Shown here: positions 35,977-44,914 of the stretch, one piece after another
Numbering within the stretch: the stretch's first letter is position 1
How the letters are laid out: each line of letters starts with the position of its first letter
Assembly (NCBI GenBank): GCA_049974865.1
Contig: JBNGCX010000004.1
Location: 36,136 to 100,135, forward strand
Length of the DNA stretch: 64,000 bases
Direction: 5' to 3'
Source of the DNA: JAGSOU01 sp049974865
GTDB lineage: Bacteria; Pseudomonadota; Alphaproteobacteria; Rhodobacterales; Rhodobacteraceae
Notes under the pieces: model-generated
Databases searched by the model: none
The model's input: only the letters and a program-made list of their open reading frames with translations
Told to the model about the DNA's origin: nothing
Made by a program: the position numbers and the translations under genes

Positions 35977-36594
35977 ATGCTGGAACTTGACCATCTCGCC
36001 GTCTCGGCCACGACGCTGGACGAGGGCACGAATTATGTCGAAGAGGCGCTGGGCGTAACCTTGGCCCCCGGCGGCCGTCATGACGTAATGGGCACCCATA
36101 ACCGGCTGCTTCACCTGGGGCCCGGCCTTTACCTCGAGGTGATCGCCATCGACCCGGAGGCCGCCGCGCCCGCTCATCCGCGCTGGTTCGACCTCGATCA
36201 TTTCCAGGGCGCCCCGCGCCTGACCAACTGGATCGCCCGCTGCGAGGCGCTGGCGCAGGTCCTGCCCGAGGCCCCCGCGGGCGTGGGCGCGGCGATGGAG
36301 CTGTCGCGCGGCGATCTGGCCTGGGAAATGGCGGTGCCCGCGGATGGCAAGCTGCCCTTCGACGGGGCCTTCCCGGCGCTGATCGCCTGGCAGCAGGGCG
36401 TGCATCCCGCCGCCCGCCTGCCCGAGGCCGATTGCCGCCTGGTGGGGCTGGAGGTTCTGCACCCCGAGGCCCGCGCCCTGCGCGCCGCGCTGGCGGGGCT
36501 GCTCGACGACCCCCGGGTGGTGATCTCGGAAAGCCCGGAAAAGGCGCTGCGCGCCACGCTGCGCTGCCCCAAGGGCGAGGTGGTCTTGACATGA
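35977..36594 (+). CDS. VOC-family protein (glyoxalase-like domain)
   Basis: 205 residues. It begins LELDHLAVSATTLDEGTNYVEEALGV, the first beta-alpha module of a vicinal-oxygen-chelate fold, followed by THNRLLHLGPGLYLEVIAIDP with the usual His and Glu metal-ligand positions. The second module is less clear, as in the Glyoxalase_3 family. Substrate and reaction are unknown. Its stop overlaps the ATG of the GNAT gene (ATGA). Confidence 0.82.
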   Translation: MLELDHLAVSATTLDEGTNYVEEALGVTLAPGGRHDVMGTHNRLLHLGPGLYLEVIAIDPEAAAPAHPRWFDLDHFQGAPRLTNWIARCEALAQVLPEAPAGVGAAMELSRGDLAWEMAVPADGKLPFDGAFPALIAWQQGVHPAARLPEADCRLVGLEVLHPEARALRAALAGLLDDPRVVISESPEKALRATLRCPKGEVVLT

Positions 36595-37079
36595 TCCGGC
36601 CGGCGCTGCCCACCGATTGCGGGCAAATCGCCGCCATCTGGAACCCGGTGATCCGCGACAGCTTCGTCACCTTCAACGCGGTTGAGAAGACCGGGGAAGA
36701 GCTGCGCGCCACGCTGGAGGACAAGGCACGCGCCGACTTCCCCTTCCTCGTGGCCGAGGCGGAGGGCCGCGTTCTGGGATTCGCCACCTACGGCCAGTTC
36801 CGCGGCGGGGTGGGCTATGCCCGTACCATGGAGCACACGATCATCCTGGCGCCCGAGGCCCGGGGCCGTGGACTGGGCCGGACCCTGATGGCCGCGATTG
36901 AGGACCATGCCCGCACGCGCGGCGCCCATTCCATGATTGCCGGCGTCAGCGGCGCCAATCCCCCCGGCATCGCCTTCCACGCGGCGCTGGGTTATGCCGA
37001 GGTGGCGGTGCTGCCTGAGGTCGGCTTCAAGGCCGGACGGTGGCTGGATCTCGTTCTGATGCAGAAACTCCTGACCTGA
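36591..37079 (+). CDS. GNAT-family N-acetyltransferase, phosphinothricin-type
   Basis: 162 residues. The order IRPALPTDCGQIAAIWNPVI, VLGFATYGQFRGG, YARTMEHTIILAPEARGRGLGRTLM (acetyl-CoA pyrophosphate loop in RGRGLG) and GIAFHAALGYAEVAVLPEVGFK matches phosphinothricin/methionine-sulfoximine acetyltransferases. These often act on methionine sulfone or sulfoximine in vivo rather than on antibiotics. Translationally coupled to the VOC gene. Its stop lies inside the -35 of the next promoter. Confidence 0.88.
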   Translation: MIRPALPTDCGQIAAIWNPVIRDSFVTFNAVEKTGEELRATLEDKARADFPFLVAEAEGRVLGFATYGQFRGGVGYARTMEHTIILAPEARGRGLGRTLMAAIEDHARTRGAHSMIAGVSGANPPGIAFHAALGYAEVAVLPEVGFKAGRWLDLVLMQKLLT

Positions 37080-37104
37080 CAGCCGGTTGCGTGCCGGATA
37101 CACT
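37076..37104 (+). promoter_or_regulatory. Promoter of the TerB/DnaJ gene, leaderless
   Basis: CTGACA (37076-37081) contains the GNAT stop codon. A 17-base spacer and TACACT (37099-37104) follow, with six bases to the ATG at 37111. No ribosome site is visible, so the mRNA is likely to start at the ATG. Confidence 0.48.
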
Positions 37105-37110
37105 GACCCC

Positions 37111-37794
37111 ATGAGCCTCTGGTCCCGCATCTCCGACGCCCTTGCCGCCCTGCAACAGGGCGAAAGCCTCGCCCAGGTCTTTGACCGGCTGCGCAGCCCG
37201 CCCGAACGCTCGGTGGCCTTCACCATCGCGGTGATCGCGCTGGGCGCCAAGATGGCCAAGGCCGACGGCCAGGTCACCCGCGACGAGGTGACCGCCTTCC
37301 GCGAGGTTTTCAGCCTGCCCCACTCGGAAGAGGCCAATGCCGCGCGAGTCTTCAACATGGCGCGCACCGACGTCGCCGGGTTCGAGGATTACGCCCGCCG
37401 CATCAAGCGCATGTTCCGCGACGAGGCGAGCCCGCTTTGCGACCTGATGGAGGGGCTGTTCCACATCGCCATGGCCGATGGCAGCTACCACCCCGGCGAG
37501 GAGGATTACCTCAAGCGCGTGGCCGAGATCTTCGGCCTGTCCGAACGGCAGTTCCGCAGCCTGCGCGCCCGTTTCGTGCCCGATGCCGCGCCCGATCCCT
37601 ACGACGTGCTGGGCGTGCCCCACGGTGCGCCGCTGCACGAGGTGCGCGCCGCCTGGCGCGCCGCCGTGCGCGAGGCACATCCCGACCGCATGCTGGCCCG
37701 CGGCGTGCCCGAAGAGGCGATCAAGCTGGCCGAGGCGCGCCTCGTCGCCGTCAACCACGCCTGGGAAGAGATCAGCCGGGAGACGGCGGGGTGA
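37111..37794 (+). CDS. TerB-like / DnaJ-domain protein (DjlA-like)
   Basis: 227 residues. A TerB-like helical domain (about 35-150; LGAKMAKADGQVTRDEV and MADGSYHPGEEDYLKRV carry paired acidic loops) is followed by a C-terminal J-domain (about 162-222: DPYDVLGVPHGAPLHEVRAA, with His-Pro-Asp at 190-192). The J-domain should stimulate an Hsp70. DjlA normally has an N-terminal membrane helix; none is seen here, so this is a soluble variant. Its stop overlaps the next gene's GTG (GTGA), coupling it to the EEP-family gene. Confidence 0.88.
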   Translation: MSLWSRISDALAALQQGESLAQVFDRLRSPPERSVAFTIAVIALGAKMAKADGQVTRDEVTAFREVFSLPHSEEANAARVFNMARTDVAGFEDYARRIKRMFRDEASPLCDLMEGLFHIAMADGSYHPGEEDYLKRVAEIFGLSERQFRSLRARFVPDAAPDPYDVLGVPHGAPLHEVRAAWRAAVREAHPDRMLARGVPEEAIKLAEARLVAVNHAWEEISRETAG

Positions 37795-38825
37795 GGATCG
37801 CCACCTACAACGTCGAATGGTTCAACAACCTCTTCGACGACGAGGGCAACCTGCTCGACGACATGGGCTGGTCCGGCCGCCAGGACGTGCGCCGCGCCGA
37901 CCAGATCGCCTCGCTGGGGATCGTGTTCACCGCCCTCGACGCCGACGCGGTGCTGATCGTCGAGGCGCCCGACCACAACGGCCGCCGCACCACCGTCCCC
38001 GCGCTGGAAAACTTTGCCGCCGCGATGGAACTGCGCGCCCGCCGCGCCGTGGTGGGGTTCACCAACGACACCCAGCAGGAGATCGCGCTTCTCTTCGATC
38101 CGGACGTGCTGAACGCCCAGCACGATCCGCAGGGCGCGCCCACGGGCAAGAAGGGCTCAACCGACGCGCCGCGCTTCGACAGCGTCTTCCGCTGGGACAT
38201 CGATGTCGACGCCGAATCCGAACGCATCACCTTTTCCAAGCCGCCGCTGGAACTGGCGATGGAAACCGCCGCCGGGGCGCGGTTCCGCATGATCGGCGTG
38301 CATGTGAAATCAAAGGCGCCGCACGGCGCCAGCGCGCCCGACGAGGTGATGCGCGTCTCGATCCAGAACCGGCGCAAGCAGCTGGCGCAGTGCATCTGGC
38401 TGCGCCAGCGCGTCGAGGCGCATCTGCGGGCCGGTGACCCGCTGGTCGTGCTGGGCGATTTCAACGACGGCCCCGGCCTGGACGAATACGAGAAACTGTT
38501 CGGCCATTCCGGCGTCGAGATCGTGCTGGGCGCCGATCAGGCCGACCCCGCGCTGCGCCTGTTCGACCCGCATGCGCGCGAGGCGCTGCAGGGCCCGCTC
38601 TGCGCCAAGCCCGCCACCGCGCGCTTCTTCCTGGCCGACGAGATGCGCTATCTCTCGGCGCTGCTCGACTACATCATGGTCTCGCCCGACCTGCGCGACC
38701 GCGGTCCCGACTGGCGCATCTGGCACCCGTTCGACGACCCCAAGCTCTACGCCATCCCCGAGTTGCGCGAGGCGCTGATCACCGCCTCGGACCACTTCCC
38801 GGTGACGCTGGACATCGATCTCTGA
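37791..38825 (+). CDS. Endonuclease/exonuclease/phosphatase-family protein
   Basis: 344 residues. The EEP fold is recognised by RIATYNVEWFNNLF at the start, VLIVEAPDH, a metal-binding LGDFNDGPG and the terminal SDHFPVTLDID. It would hydrolyse a phosphodiester or phosphomonoester; nucleic acid, lipid and inositol substrates all occur in this superfamily. It starts with GTG overlapping the stop of the TerB/DnaJ gene. A larger in-frame extension upstream lies inside that gene and is rejected. Confidence 0.85.
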   Translation: MRIATYNVEWFNNLFDDEGNLLDDMGWSGRQDVRRADQIASLGIVFTALDADAVLIVEAPDHNGRRTTVPALENFAAAMELRARRAVVGFTNDTQQEIALLFDPDVLNAQHDPQGAPTGKKGSTDAPRFDSVFRWDIDVDAESERITFSKPPLELAMETAAGARFRMIGVHVKSKAPHGASAPDEVMRVSIQNRRKQLAQCIWLRQRVEAHLRAGDPLVVLGDFNDGPGLDEYEKLFGHSGVEIVLGADQADPALRLFDPHAREALQGPLCAKPATARFFLADEMRYLSALLDYIMVSPDLRDRGPDWRIWHPFDDPKLYAIPELREALITASDHFPVTLDIDL

Positions 38826-38827
38826 GC

Positions 38828-38856
38828 TTCAACGCGCCCCGAATCCCCCCTATATT
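38828..38856 (+). promoter_or_regulatory. Promoter of the 113-residue secreted protein gene, leaderless
   Basis: TTCAAC (38828-38833), a 17-base spacer and TATATT (38851-38856), then GGGGGC and the ATG at 38863. The -10 is strong and stands exactly six bases before the start codon. Confidence 0.52.
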
Positions 38857-38862
38857 GGGGGC

Positions 38863-39204
38863 ATGAAACGTCTTGCAGTTCTCAGCCTCGTTGGCCTCCT
38901 TGCCGTCGCGCCCGCCCGGGCGCAGGAAGAGCAGGGGGATATGCAGGAGGGCCTGAACCTTCTGGACAGGGGCGCGCGCCTGTTCATGCGCGGCCTGATG
39001 GACGAGATGGAGCCCGCCCTGCGCGAACTGGCCGAGGGCATGGAGCCCGCGCTGCGCAAGCTTTTGGAAATCGTCGACGATTTCGACGCCTACCACCTGC
39101 CCGAACGCCTGCCGAACGGCGACATCATCATCCGCCGCAAGACCCCTCTGCCGCCGCCGGCGGAGGAGGCGCCGCTGCCCGAGGGCGGAGAGATCGAGCT
39201 CTGA
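38863..39204 (+). CDS. Small secreted protein of unknown function
   Basis: 113 residues. MKRLAVLSLVGLLAVAPARAQ is a signal peptide. The mature protein has an amphipathic, Met/Glu/Leu-rich helical part (LLDRGARLFMRGLMDEMEPALREL, with EPALR repeated) and a Pro/Glu-rich tail (PLPPPAEEAPLPEGGEIEL). It is probably periplasmic. Similar short proteins occur in related genomes without a function, sometimes under misleading names. It has its own promoter. Confidence 0.72.
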   Translation: MKRLAVLSLVGLLAVAPARAQEEQGDMQEGLNLLDRGARLFMRGLMDEMEPALRELAEGMEPALRKLLEIVDDFDAYHLPERLPNGDIIIRRKTPLPPPAEEAPLPEGGEIEL

Positions 39205-39205
39205 T

Positions 39206-39233
39206 CCCCTTCTTCTTGGAAGCAATACTCCGG
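39206..39233 (-). repeat. Dispersed GC-rich intergenic repeat, copy C (inverted)
   Basis: On the minus strand it reads CCGGAGTATTGCTTCC followed by AAGAAGAAGGGG. It lies between two convergent genes and is related to copies A and B, most clearly in GAGTATT and the closing AAGG. Confidence 0.45.
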
Positions 39234-39250
39234 CGCGCGCGCCCCACGGC

Positions 39251-40795
39251 TCACGCCGCGCGGATGACGCGGATCTCCGTGCCCAAGGACTTCGCCAGCG
39301 ACGCCAGCCGGGCCTCGGCCACCTCACCGAATAGCGCCTCGGCCCCCGGCTCCAGCGCCAGTTCCAACGTCTCGCGATCCGCGCCGTAGCGCAGCTTGGC
39401 GAACTGGTCGGGCTGGTCGGACGAGAACATCGCGCCGAAGCGCATCGCCTTGCCCAGCACCTCGGCCTCCTTGATCTGCTGCTCGGAGAGCAACTCGAAC
39501 AGCGGCTCGAACCGGCTGCCCGAGCGCTTGTTCTTGTAGCGGTGCAGCAAGGCAAGCCCGAGGAAGATCCGGCCCTCGTGATCCAGCCCGCCCAGGTTGG
39601 CGCGGGTGGCGGCGTCGAAACAGACCTCGTGGCGGTAATCGGGATGGGCGCGCCAGGCGGTGTCGTGCAGCAGGCAGCCGGCCTTGACCAGGCGCAGCCG
39701 CTCGGGCGCGGCGCCCTCGTAGAGCGGCAGGATGAACTTGAACAGCCGCCGCCCGAAGCCCGGCATCCGGGCCGAGATGGATTCGGTGAAATAGCAGGCC
39801 TCGATCAGCGGGTCGCGGCGGCGCAGTTGCTCGGGCATCTGCTCGTACAGCATGCCCTCGCGGATGCCGTAGCTGGAGACGCAGATCTCCTTGGGGGCCA
39901 GCGTCTCGACCAGCCGGCGCAGCACCTCGGCGGCGATGGGCACCAGAGACATCCGCTCGGCCCCGATGCCGGCCTGGCCGCGCAGCGTCTCGGGGTCGTT
40001 TCCGTCAATCCAGTCCAGAGTCGCCAGGATGGATTTGCGGGTCATGCGGTATTCGTGCAGCACCGTCAGGGGATAGCCGCGCCGCGACATGTCCAGCCGC
40101 GCGATCGCCCGCCACGAGCCGCCCACGAGGTAGAGCCGCGCGTGATCGGTGCCCATGGTTTCGGCAAGGCCGTCCACAACCGCCGAGATATGCTTGGCCA
40201 CCCCCTTCTTGCCGCCCGGCACGTCGCGCAGTTTCAGCGGCCCCAGCGGCGAGGACAGGCGCTTGCCCACCTCGCCCTTGCTGACCTCGGCCAGTTCCAT
40301 GGAGGACCCGCCGATATCGCAGACCAGCCCGTCGGCCTCGGGCCAGCCCAGCAGCACGCCCTGTGCCGACAGCCGCGCCTCCTCGGCGCCGTCGATCACC
40401 CACAGCTTCAGCCCGGTTTCGTCGAGCACCTGCTGGCAGAATGCCGGCCCGTCCTCGGCCTCGCGCATGGCGGCCGTGGCCACGGCGGTCAGGGGCGTGG
40501 CGCCCATCCCCTCGGCCAGCAGGCAGAACCGGCGGATCGCGGCCAGCGCACGGGTCTTGCCCTCGGGGTTCAGCCGGCCGCTCTCGGTCAGCCCGGCGCC
40601 CAGCCCGCACATGACCTTCTCGTTGAAGAAATAGGCCGGGCTGCGGGCCGCCCCGTCGAAGACCACCATCCGCACCGAGTTGGAGCCGACATCGACCACG
40701 CCGACCCGGCTGAGCGCGCGCGAGGAGGGGTCGTTGAACAGCGGGCGGCCGAACATGCCCCAGTCTTCGGATCGCGGGTCGCTGCTGTCGTCCAT
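39251..40795 (-). CDS. ppx: Exopolyphosphatase, Ppx/GppA family
   Basis: 514 residues. The actin-like ATPase fold is visible in VGVVDVGSNSVRMVVFDG (phosphate 1 loop), AVATAAMREAEDG, and VCDIGGSSMELAEV (phosphate 2 loop). A C-terminal HD-type helical domain holds GCLLHDTAWRAHP. It removes terminal phosphate from polyphosphate or hydrolyses pppGpp. It lies 23 bases after ppk1 in the same minus-strand row, so polyphosphate synthesis and breakdown are co-transcribed. The frame continues upstream into ppk1 as a shadow; the ATG at 40795 is chosen because the family-like protein starts there. Confidence 0.93.
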   Translation of the reverse strand: MDDSSDPRSEDWGMFGRPLFNDPSSRALSRVGVVDVGSNSVRMVVFDGAARSPAYFFNEKVMCGLGAGLTESGRLNPEGKTRALAAIRRFCLLAEGMGATPLTAVATAAMREAEDGPAFCQQVLDETGLKLWVIDGAEEARLSAQGVLLGWPEADGLVCDIGGSSMELAEVSKGEVGKRLSSPLGPLKLRDVPGGKKGVAKHISAVVDGLAETMGTDHARLYLVGGSWRAIARLDMSRRGYPLTVLHEYRMTRKSILATLDWIDGNDPETLRGQAGIGAERMSLVPIAAEVLRRLVETLAPKEICVSSYGIREGMLYEQMPEQLRRRDPLIEACYFTESISARMPGFGRRLFKFILPLYEGAAPERLRLVKAGCLLHDTAWRAHPDYRHEVCFDAATRANLGGLDHEGRIFLGLALLHRYKNKRSGSRFEPLFELLSEQQIKEAEVLGKAMRFGAMFSSDQPDQFAKLRYGADRETLELALEPGAEALFGEVAEARLASLAKSLGTEIRVIRAA

Positions 40796-40818
40796 CGGTG
40801 CCTCCCCCAGGGTCGCGG

Positions 40819-42987
40819 TCAGTCTTTCGAGCGGGCCAGCTGCGGCACGTCCTGCGCCCCGGCCTTGCCGCGGCCCGAAAGCGACGGGTGCTTCATGAAG
40901 AACTCGTGGCAGTTGAACGCGTCCTTGCCGACCGGGTAGCGGGTGAAGCTGCCGTCCGGCGTCATCACCCAGCTCTGCGTCTCGTCGGCCAGGTTCGCCG
41001 CCATGATCTGGCTGACGATCTGTTCCTTGACCGTGTCGTTGTGGATCTCGACGAAGGTCTCGACCCGGCGGTTCAGGTTCCGCCCCATCCAGTCGGCCGA
41101 CGAGATCCAGACCCGCGCGTGTTTCGAGGGCAGCCCGTGGCCGTTGCCGAAGCAGGCGATGCGGGAATGTTCCAAAAACCGCCCGACGATGGATTTCACC
41201 CGGATGTTCTCGGACAGGCCCTTTATGCCTGGGCGCAGCCCGCAGATGCCGCGGATCACCAGGCTGATCTTGACCCCCGCCTGGCTGGCCTTGTAGAGCG
41301 CGTCGATCACGTCGGGTTCGATCAGCGAGTTCATCTTGGCCCAGACCTCGGCCGGGCGGCCGGCGCGGGCATGCGCGGCCTCGGCCTGGAGGCTTTCGAT
41401 GATGGTGGATTTCAGGTTGATGGGCGAGATCGCCAGGTTCTCCAGCCCCTCGGGCTCGGCATAGCCGCCGACATAGTTGAACACCTTGGTGGCGTCCCGC
41501 CCCAGCGCCGGGTCGCAGGTGAAGAAGCTGAGGTCGGTGTAGATTTTGGCCGTGATCGGGTGGTAGTTGCCGGTGCCGTAATGGGTGTAGGTCACCAGCT
41601 GGTCGCCCTCGCGCCGCACCACGGTGCTGATCTTGGCGTGGGTCTTGTAGTTGATGAAGCCGTAGACCACATGCGCGCCCGAGCGTTCCAGCCGGCGCGA
41701 CTGGCGGATATTGGCGGCCTCGTCGAACCGGGCCTTCAGCTCCACCAGAGCGGTGACCGACTTGCCGTCCTCGGCCGCCTCGCACAGGGCCTCGACGATG
41801 GGGCTGTCCTTGGAGGTGCGGTAGAGCGTCTGCTTTATGGCCAGCACGTTGGGATCGCGCGCTGCCTGCTGCAGGAAGCGCACCACCATGTCGAAGGTCT
41901 CATACGGGTGGTGCAGCAGCATGTCCTTCTGCCGGATCGCGGCGAACATGTCGCCGTCATGGTCCTGCACCCGTTCCGGCACCCGCGGCGTGAAGCTGGG
42001 CCAGAGCAGGTCGGGCCGCGTGTCGAGCACCAGTTCCTTTAGGTCGGACACGCCAATCAGCCCGCGCACCTCGATCACCTCGGCCTCGGTGATGTGCAAT
42101 TCCTGCATTATCAGGCGGCGCAGCTCTTCGGGCGCCCCAGCCGAGAGCTTCATGCGCACGACCTCGCCGCGGCGGCGGCGTTTCAGCGCCACCTCGAACT
42201 CGCGCACCAGGTCCTCGGCCTCGTCCTCGACCTCCAGGTCGCTGTCGCGCAGCACGCGGAAGGTGCAGCTTCCGACGGCTTTGTAGCCGGGGAAGAGGAT
42301 GCCGATATGGATCAGCAAGAGTTCCTCGAGCGGCAGGAAGCGGTGCTCGCCCTCCGGCGCGGGCAGGCGGATGAAGCGGTCCACCTGGTTGGGAATCGGC
42401 AAGAGCGCCTGCAGCGGGCGGCCGTCGCTTTCGCGTTCCAGCTGCAACGCCAGGCAGAAGCCGGTGTTGGGGATGAAGGGGAAGGGATGCGCCGGGTCGA
42501 TCGCCAGGGGCGAGAGCACCGGGAAGACCTTGTTCAGGAAATGCGCCTCGAGATGATCGCGGTCGCGCTTGCCCAGCTTGGAGCGGGTGAGGATGGTGAT
42601 TCCTTCCTCCTCGATCTCGCGCTTCAGCTTGTTCCAGACGCTTTGCTGGGATTGCAGCAGGCGGCGGGCGTCCTTGTCGATCAGCACCAGCTGCTCGGCC
42701 GGCGTCAGCCCGTCGGCGGCGGGGGTGGTGTTGCCCTCCTTGGCCAACTCGCGCAGGCCAGCCACGCGCACGGTGTAGAACTCGTCGAGGTTGGTCGCCG
42801 AGATCGACAGGAAGCGCACGCGCTCCAGCAGCGGTACGTTGGGATTTGAGGCCTCTTCCAGCACGCGCCAGTTGAAGCCGAGCCAGCTGAGTTCGCGGTT
42901 GAAGAAACGTTTCGGTCCGGTGCGGTGGGTAGCGGGCACCTCGACCGGTTCGGGCAGCGGGGAGTTGAGAAAATCAGCCTGTGTCAT
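40819..42987 (-). CDS. ppk1: Polyphosphate kinase 1
   Basis: 722 residues. The N-terminal domain has FFNRELSWLGFNWRVLEEA. The two phospholipase-D-like halves carry YTHYGTGNYHPITAKIYTD with the catalytic His that becomes phosphorylated, and a second motif with GNGHGLPSKHARVWISSADWMGRNL. The ATP loop region and Arg/Lys set are complete as far as I can see. It makes long polyphosphate from ATP at the inner membrane. It is the first of the ppk1-ppx pair and follows the hdaA gene by 54 bases. Confidence 0.95.
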   Translation of the reverse strand: MTQADFLNSPLPEPVEVPATHRTGPKRFFNRELSWLGFNWRVLEEASNPNVPLLERVRFLSISATNLDEFYTVRVAGLRELAKEGNTTPAADGLTPAEQLVLIDKDARRLLQSQQSVWNKLKREIEEEGITILTRSKLGKRDRDHLEAHFLNKVFPVLSPLAIDPAHPFPFIPNTGFCLALQLERESDGRPLQALLPIPNQVDRFIRLPAPEGEHRFLPLEELLLIHIGILFPGYKAVGSCTFRVLRDSDLEVEDEAEDLVREFEVALKRRRRGEVVRMKLSAGAPEELRRLIMQELHITEAEVIEVRGLIGVSDLKELVLDTRPDLLWPSFTPRVPERVQDHDGDMFAAIRQKDMLLHHPYETFDMVVRFLQQAARDPNVLAIKQTLYRTSKDSPIVEALCEAAEDGKSVTALVELKARFDEAANIRQSRRLERSGAHVVYGFINYKTHAKISTVVRREGDQLVTYTHYGTGNYHPITAKIYTDLSFFTCDPALGRDATKVFNYVGGYAEPEGLENLAISPINLKSTIIESLQAEAAHARAGRPAEVWAKMNSLIEPDVIDALYKASQAGVKISLVIRGICGLRPGIKGLSENIRVKSIVGRFLEHSRIACFGNGHGLPSKHARVWISSADWMGRNLNRRVETFVEIHNDTVKEQIVSQIMAANLADETQSWVMTPDGSFTRYPVGKDAFNCHEFFMKHPSLSGRGKAGAQDVPQLARSKD

Positions 42988-43041
42988 GCCCGGCTTTTCC
43001 GCCTTGTTCGTAACGCCTGAATGACAGTATCGCGCGTCCGG

Positions 43042-43713
43042 TCAACCCTTGTCCAGCAACTCGGCCGCCAGCCGCTCGCTGATTTTGCGCCCGGTTTCCA
43101 GCGCCCGCCGGTCGAGATCGGCCACCAGCGCCTGCGCCGCGGCGAAGGAGCGGTCCATGCGCCCCACGAGGTAGGAGATCAGCCGCGGCGGCACGGTGAT
43201 CTGGCGGTCGGCGAACAGCTTGACCAGCAGCGCGGCCAGCAGTGCGTCGTCGGGCGCCTCCAGCGTGGCGCTGGCCGTGGCCTCCAGTCGGCTGCGCAGG
43301 TCGGGCAGGACGAGCGGCCATTGCCGCGGCGCGGTGCGCGCGGTCAGCATCAAGGCGCCGCCCTCGGCCAGAATCAGGTTATGCAGGTGGAACAGCGCCT
43401 CCTCCGCCGCGCGGTCGCCCGCGATGCGGTCGGCATCCTCGACCGCCACGGCGCCGCGCGCGGCCAGCGCCTCGATCCCGGCGCCGGGCAGATCGGCGGC
43501 GGCGATGATCTGCGCCCCGCTGGCGGCCGCCCAGACATGGGCGAGATGGGTCTTGCCCGCGCCCATCGGCCCCACCAGCACCAGCTTGCGCTGCGGCCAG
43601 TCGCGCCAGGCCTCGATCTGGGCCACGGCCACCGCGTTGGAGGGGGAGACGAAGAAATCCTCCCGCCCGGTCGCGCTGCGCACGGGCAGGTCAAAGGCCA
43701 TCTGTTCGGTCAT
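43042..43713 (-). CDS. hdaA: DnaA-related regulator HdaA (regulatory inactivation of DnaA)
   Basis: A 223-residue AAA+ protein with DnaA-like core but no DNA-binding domain. The N-terminal QMAFDLP (residues 4-10) is a sliding-clamp-binding peptide, followed by Walker A GPMGAGKTH (48-56), a Walker B-like AVEDADR and a sensor region. Hda/HdaA, bound to the DNA clamp, promotes ATP hydrolysis by DnaA and limits re-initiation. It begins directly beside the perM stop (no gap), an order found in alphaproteobacteria. Its place in front of ppk1 is noted separately. Confidence 0.92.
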   Translation of the reverse strand: MTEQMAFDLPVRSATGREDFFVSPSNAVAVAQIEAWRDWPQRKLVLVGPMGAGKTHLAHVWAAASGAQIIAAADLPGAGIEALAARGAVAVEDADRIAGDRAAEEALFHLHNLILAEGGALMLTARTAPRQWPLVLPDLRSRLEATASATLEAPDDALLAALLVKLFADRQITVPPRLISYLVGRMDRSFAAAQALVADLDRRALETGRKISERLAAELLDKG

Positions 43714-44781
43714 CTAGTCCTCCTCGCGCCCGCTCAGGCCCTTGTAGAGGCGGCTGTCCTGGTATTGCCCCACCCCCCAGCGCGCCACCACGCCGATCGA
43801 GGCGGCCACCGGCACCGCCACCAGCATCCCGACGAAGCCGAACAGCGCGCCGAAGGCCGACAGGGCGAAGATCAGCCAGACCGGGTGCAGCCCGACCGAG
43901 CCGCCGACCAGCTTGGGCGTCAGCACGTTGCCCTCGATCACCTGGCCCGCGGCGAAGACCGCGCCGACCGCGCCGATCATCCACCACTCGCCCCAGAACT
44001 GGAACACCGCCAGCCCCAGCGCCAGCGCGCCGCCCACCAGCGCGCCGATATAGGGAATGAAAGAGATCAGCCCCGCGATGAAGCCCACGATCAGCCCGAA
44101 TTGCAGCCCCGTCAGCATCAGGGCGCTGGCATAGAAGGTGCCCAGGATCAGGCAGACCGTGCCCTGGCCGCGGATGAAGGAGGCCAGCGTGCGGTCGATA
44201 TCCCCCGCGATCTGGCGGATCACCGGGGCATGGTCGCGCGGCAGCAACTCGTCGATGCGGGAAACCATCCGGTCCCAGTCCATCAGCAGGTAGAAGGTGA
44301 TCACCGGCACCAGCACTACCAGGAGGGCCAGGTTGATGACGTTCATGGCCGAGCTGACGATGGCGTTGACCAGCTCACCGCCCTTGGACTGGATGGTGTC
44401 GCCCACCGCCAGCAGCGACTTGCGCAGGGTCGAGCCCTCGTCGATCAGCGAGGGGAAGCGCTCGGTCAGAAAGGCCTGGAGTTGGGAGAAAAGCTTGGGC
44501 GCGACATTGACCAGCGCCGCCGCCTGGTCCACCAGCGCCGGCACCACCAGCAGCGCCGCCAGCGTGAAGACCAGCCCGGCCACCGCGGTGATGGTCACCG
44601 TGGCCCAGGTCCGGCTGAAGCCGTGTTCCTCCAGCCAGTCGGCCACCGGGTCCAGGAAATAGGCCACGGCCATGCCCAGAACAAAGGGCAGCATCACCCC
44701 GCTGAGCAGCCACAGCAGGGCGAAGAACGCCGCGGCCGCGATACTCCAGTATTTCAGTTGATCCTTGACCGGCAGTGCCAT
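43714..44781 (-). CDS. perM: AI-2E/PerM-family membrane protein
   Basis: 355 residues and seven or eight helices: AAFFALLWLLSGVMLPFVLGMAVAYFLDPVADWLE at the start, then VVLVPVITFYLLMDWDRM, and the family's closing block FIPYIGALVGGALAL, VFAAGQVIEGNVLTPKLVG and PVWLIFALSAFGALFGFVGMLVAVP. Substrates include autoinducer-2 in TqsA, but most members are untested. It abuts hdaA without a gap. The perM symbol is used by family only. Confidence 0.88.
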   Translation of the reverse strand: MALPVKDQLKYWSIAAAAFFALLWLLSGVMLPFVLGMAVAYFLDPVADWLEEHGFSRTWATVTITAVAGLVFTLAALLVVPALVDQAAALVNVAPKLFSQLQAFLTERFPSLIDEGSTLRKSLLAVGDTIQSKGGELVNAIVSSAMNVINLALLVVLVPVITFYLLMDWDRMVSRIDELLPRDHAPVIRQIAGDIDRTLASFIRGQGTVCLILGTFYASALMLTGLQFGLIVGFIAGLISFIPYIGALVGGALALGLAVFQFWGEWWMIGAVGAVFAAGQVIEGNVLTPKLVGGSVGLHPVWLIFALSAFGALFGFVGMLVAVPVAASIGVVARWGVGQYQDSRLYKGLSGREED

Positions 44782-44849
44782 TCCCGCGCCCCCTGCATGC
44801 GCTTGTAGATGTGACCCATGCCAATGCAGGTTGCAAGGGGCCGAGTGCC

Positions 44850-44878
44850 TTGTCTGGCAAGGCGCAATCGCTTAGACG
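44850..44878 (+). promoter_or_regulatory. Possible promoter of proS
   Basis: TTGTCT (44850-44855), a 17-base spacer and TAGACG (44873-44878) lie in the divergent gap between perM and proS, 36 bases before the ATG. The -35 lies within the inverted repeat CTTG...CAAG. Confidence 0.36.
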
Positions 44879-44914
44879 GGGCCGGACAGATCACATCAGA
44901 AAGCGCCGACAAAC

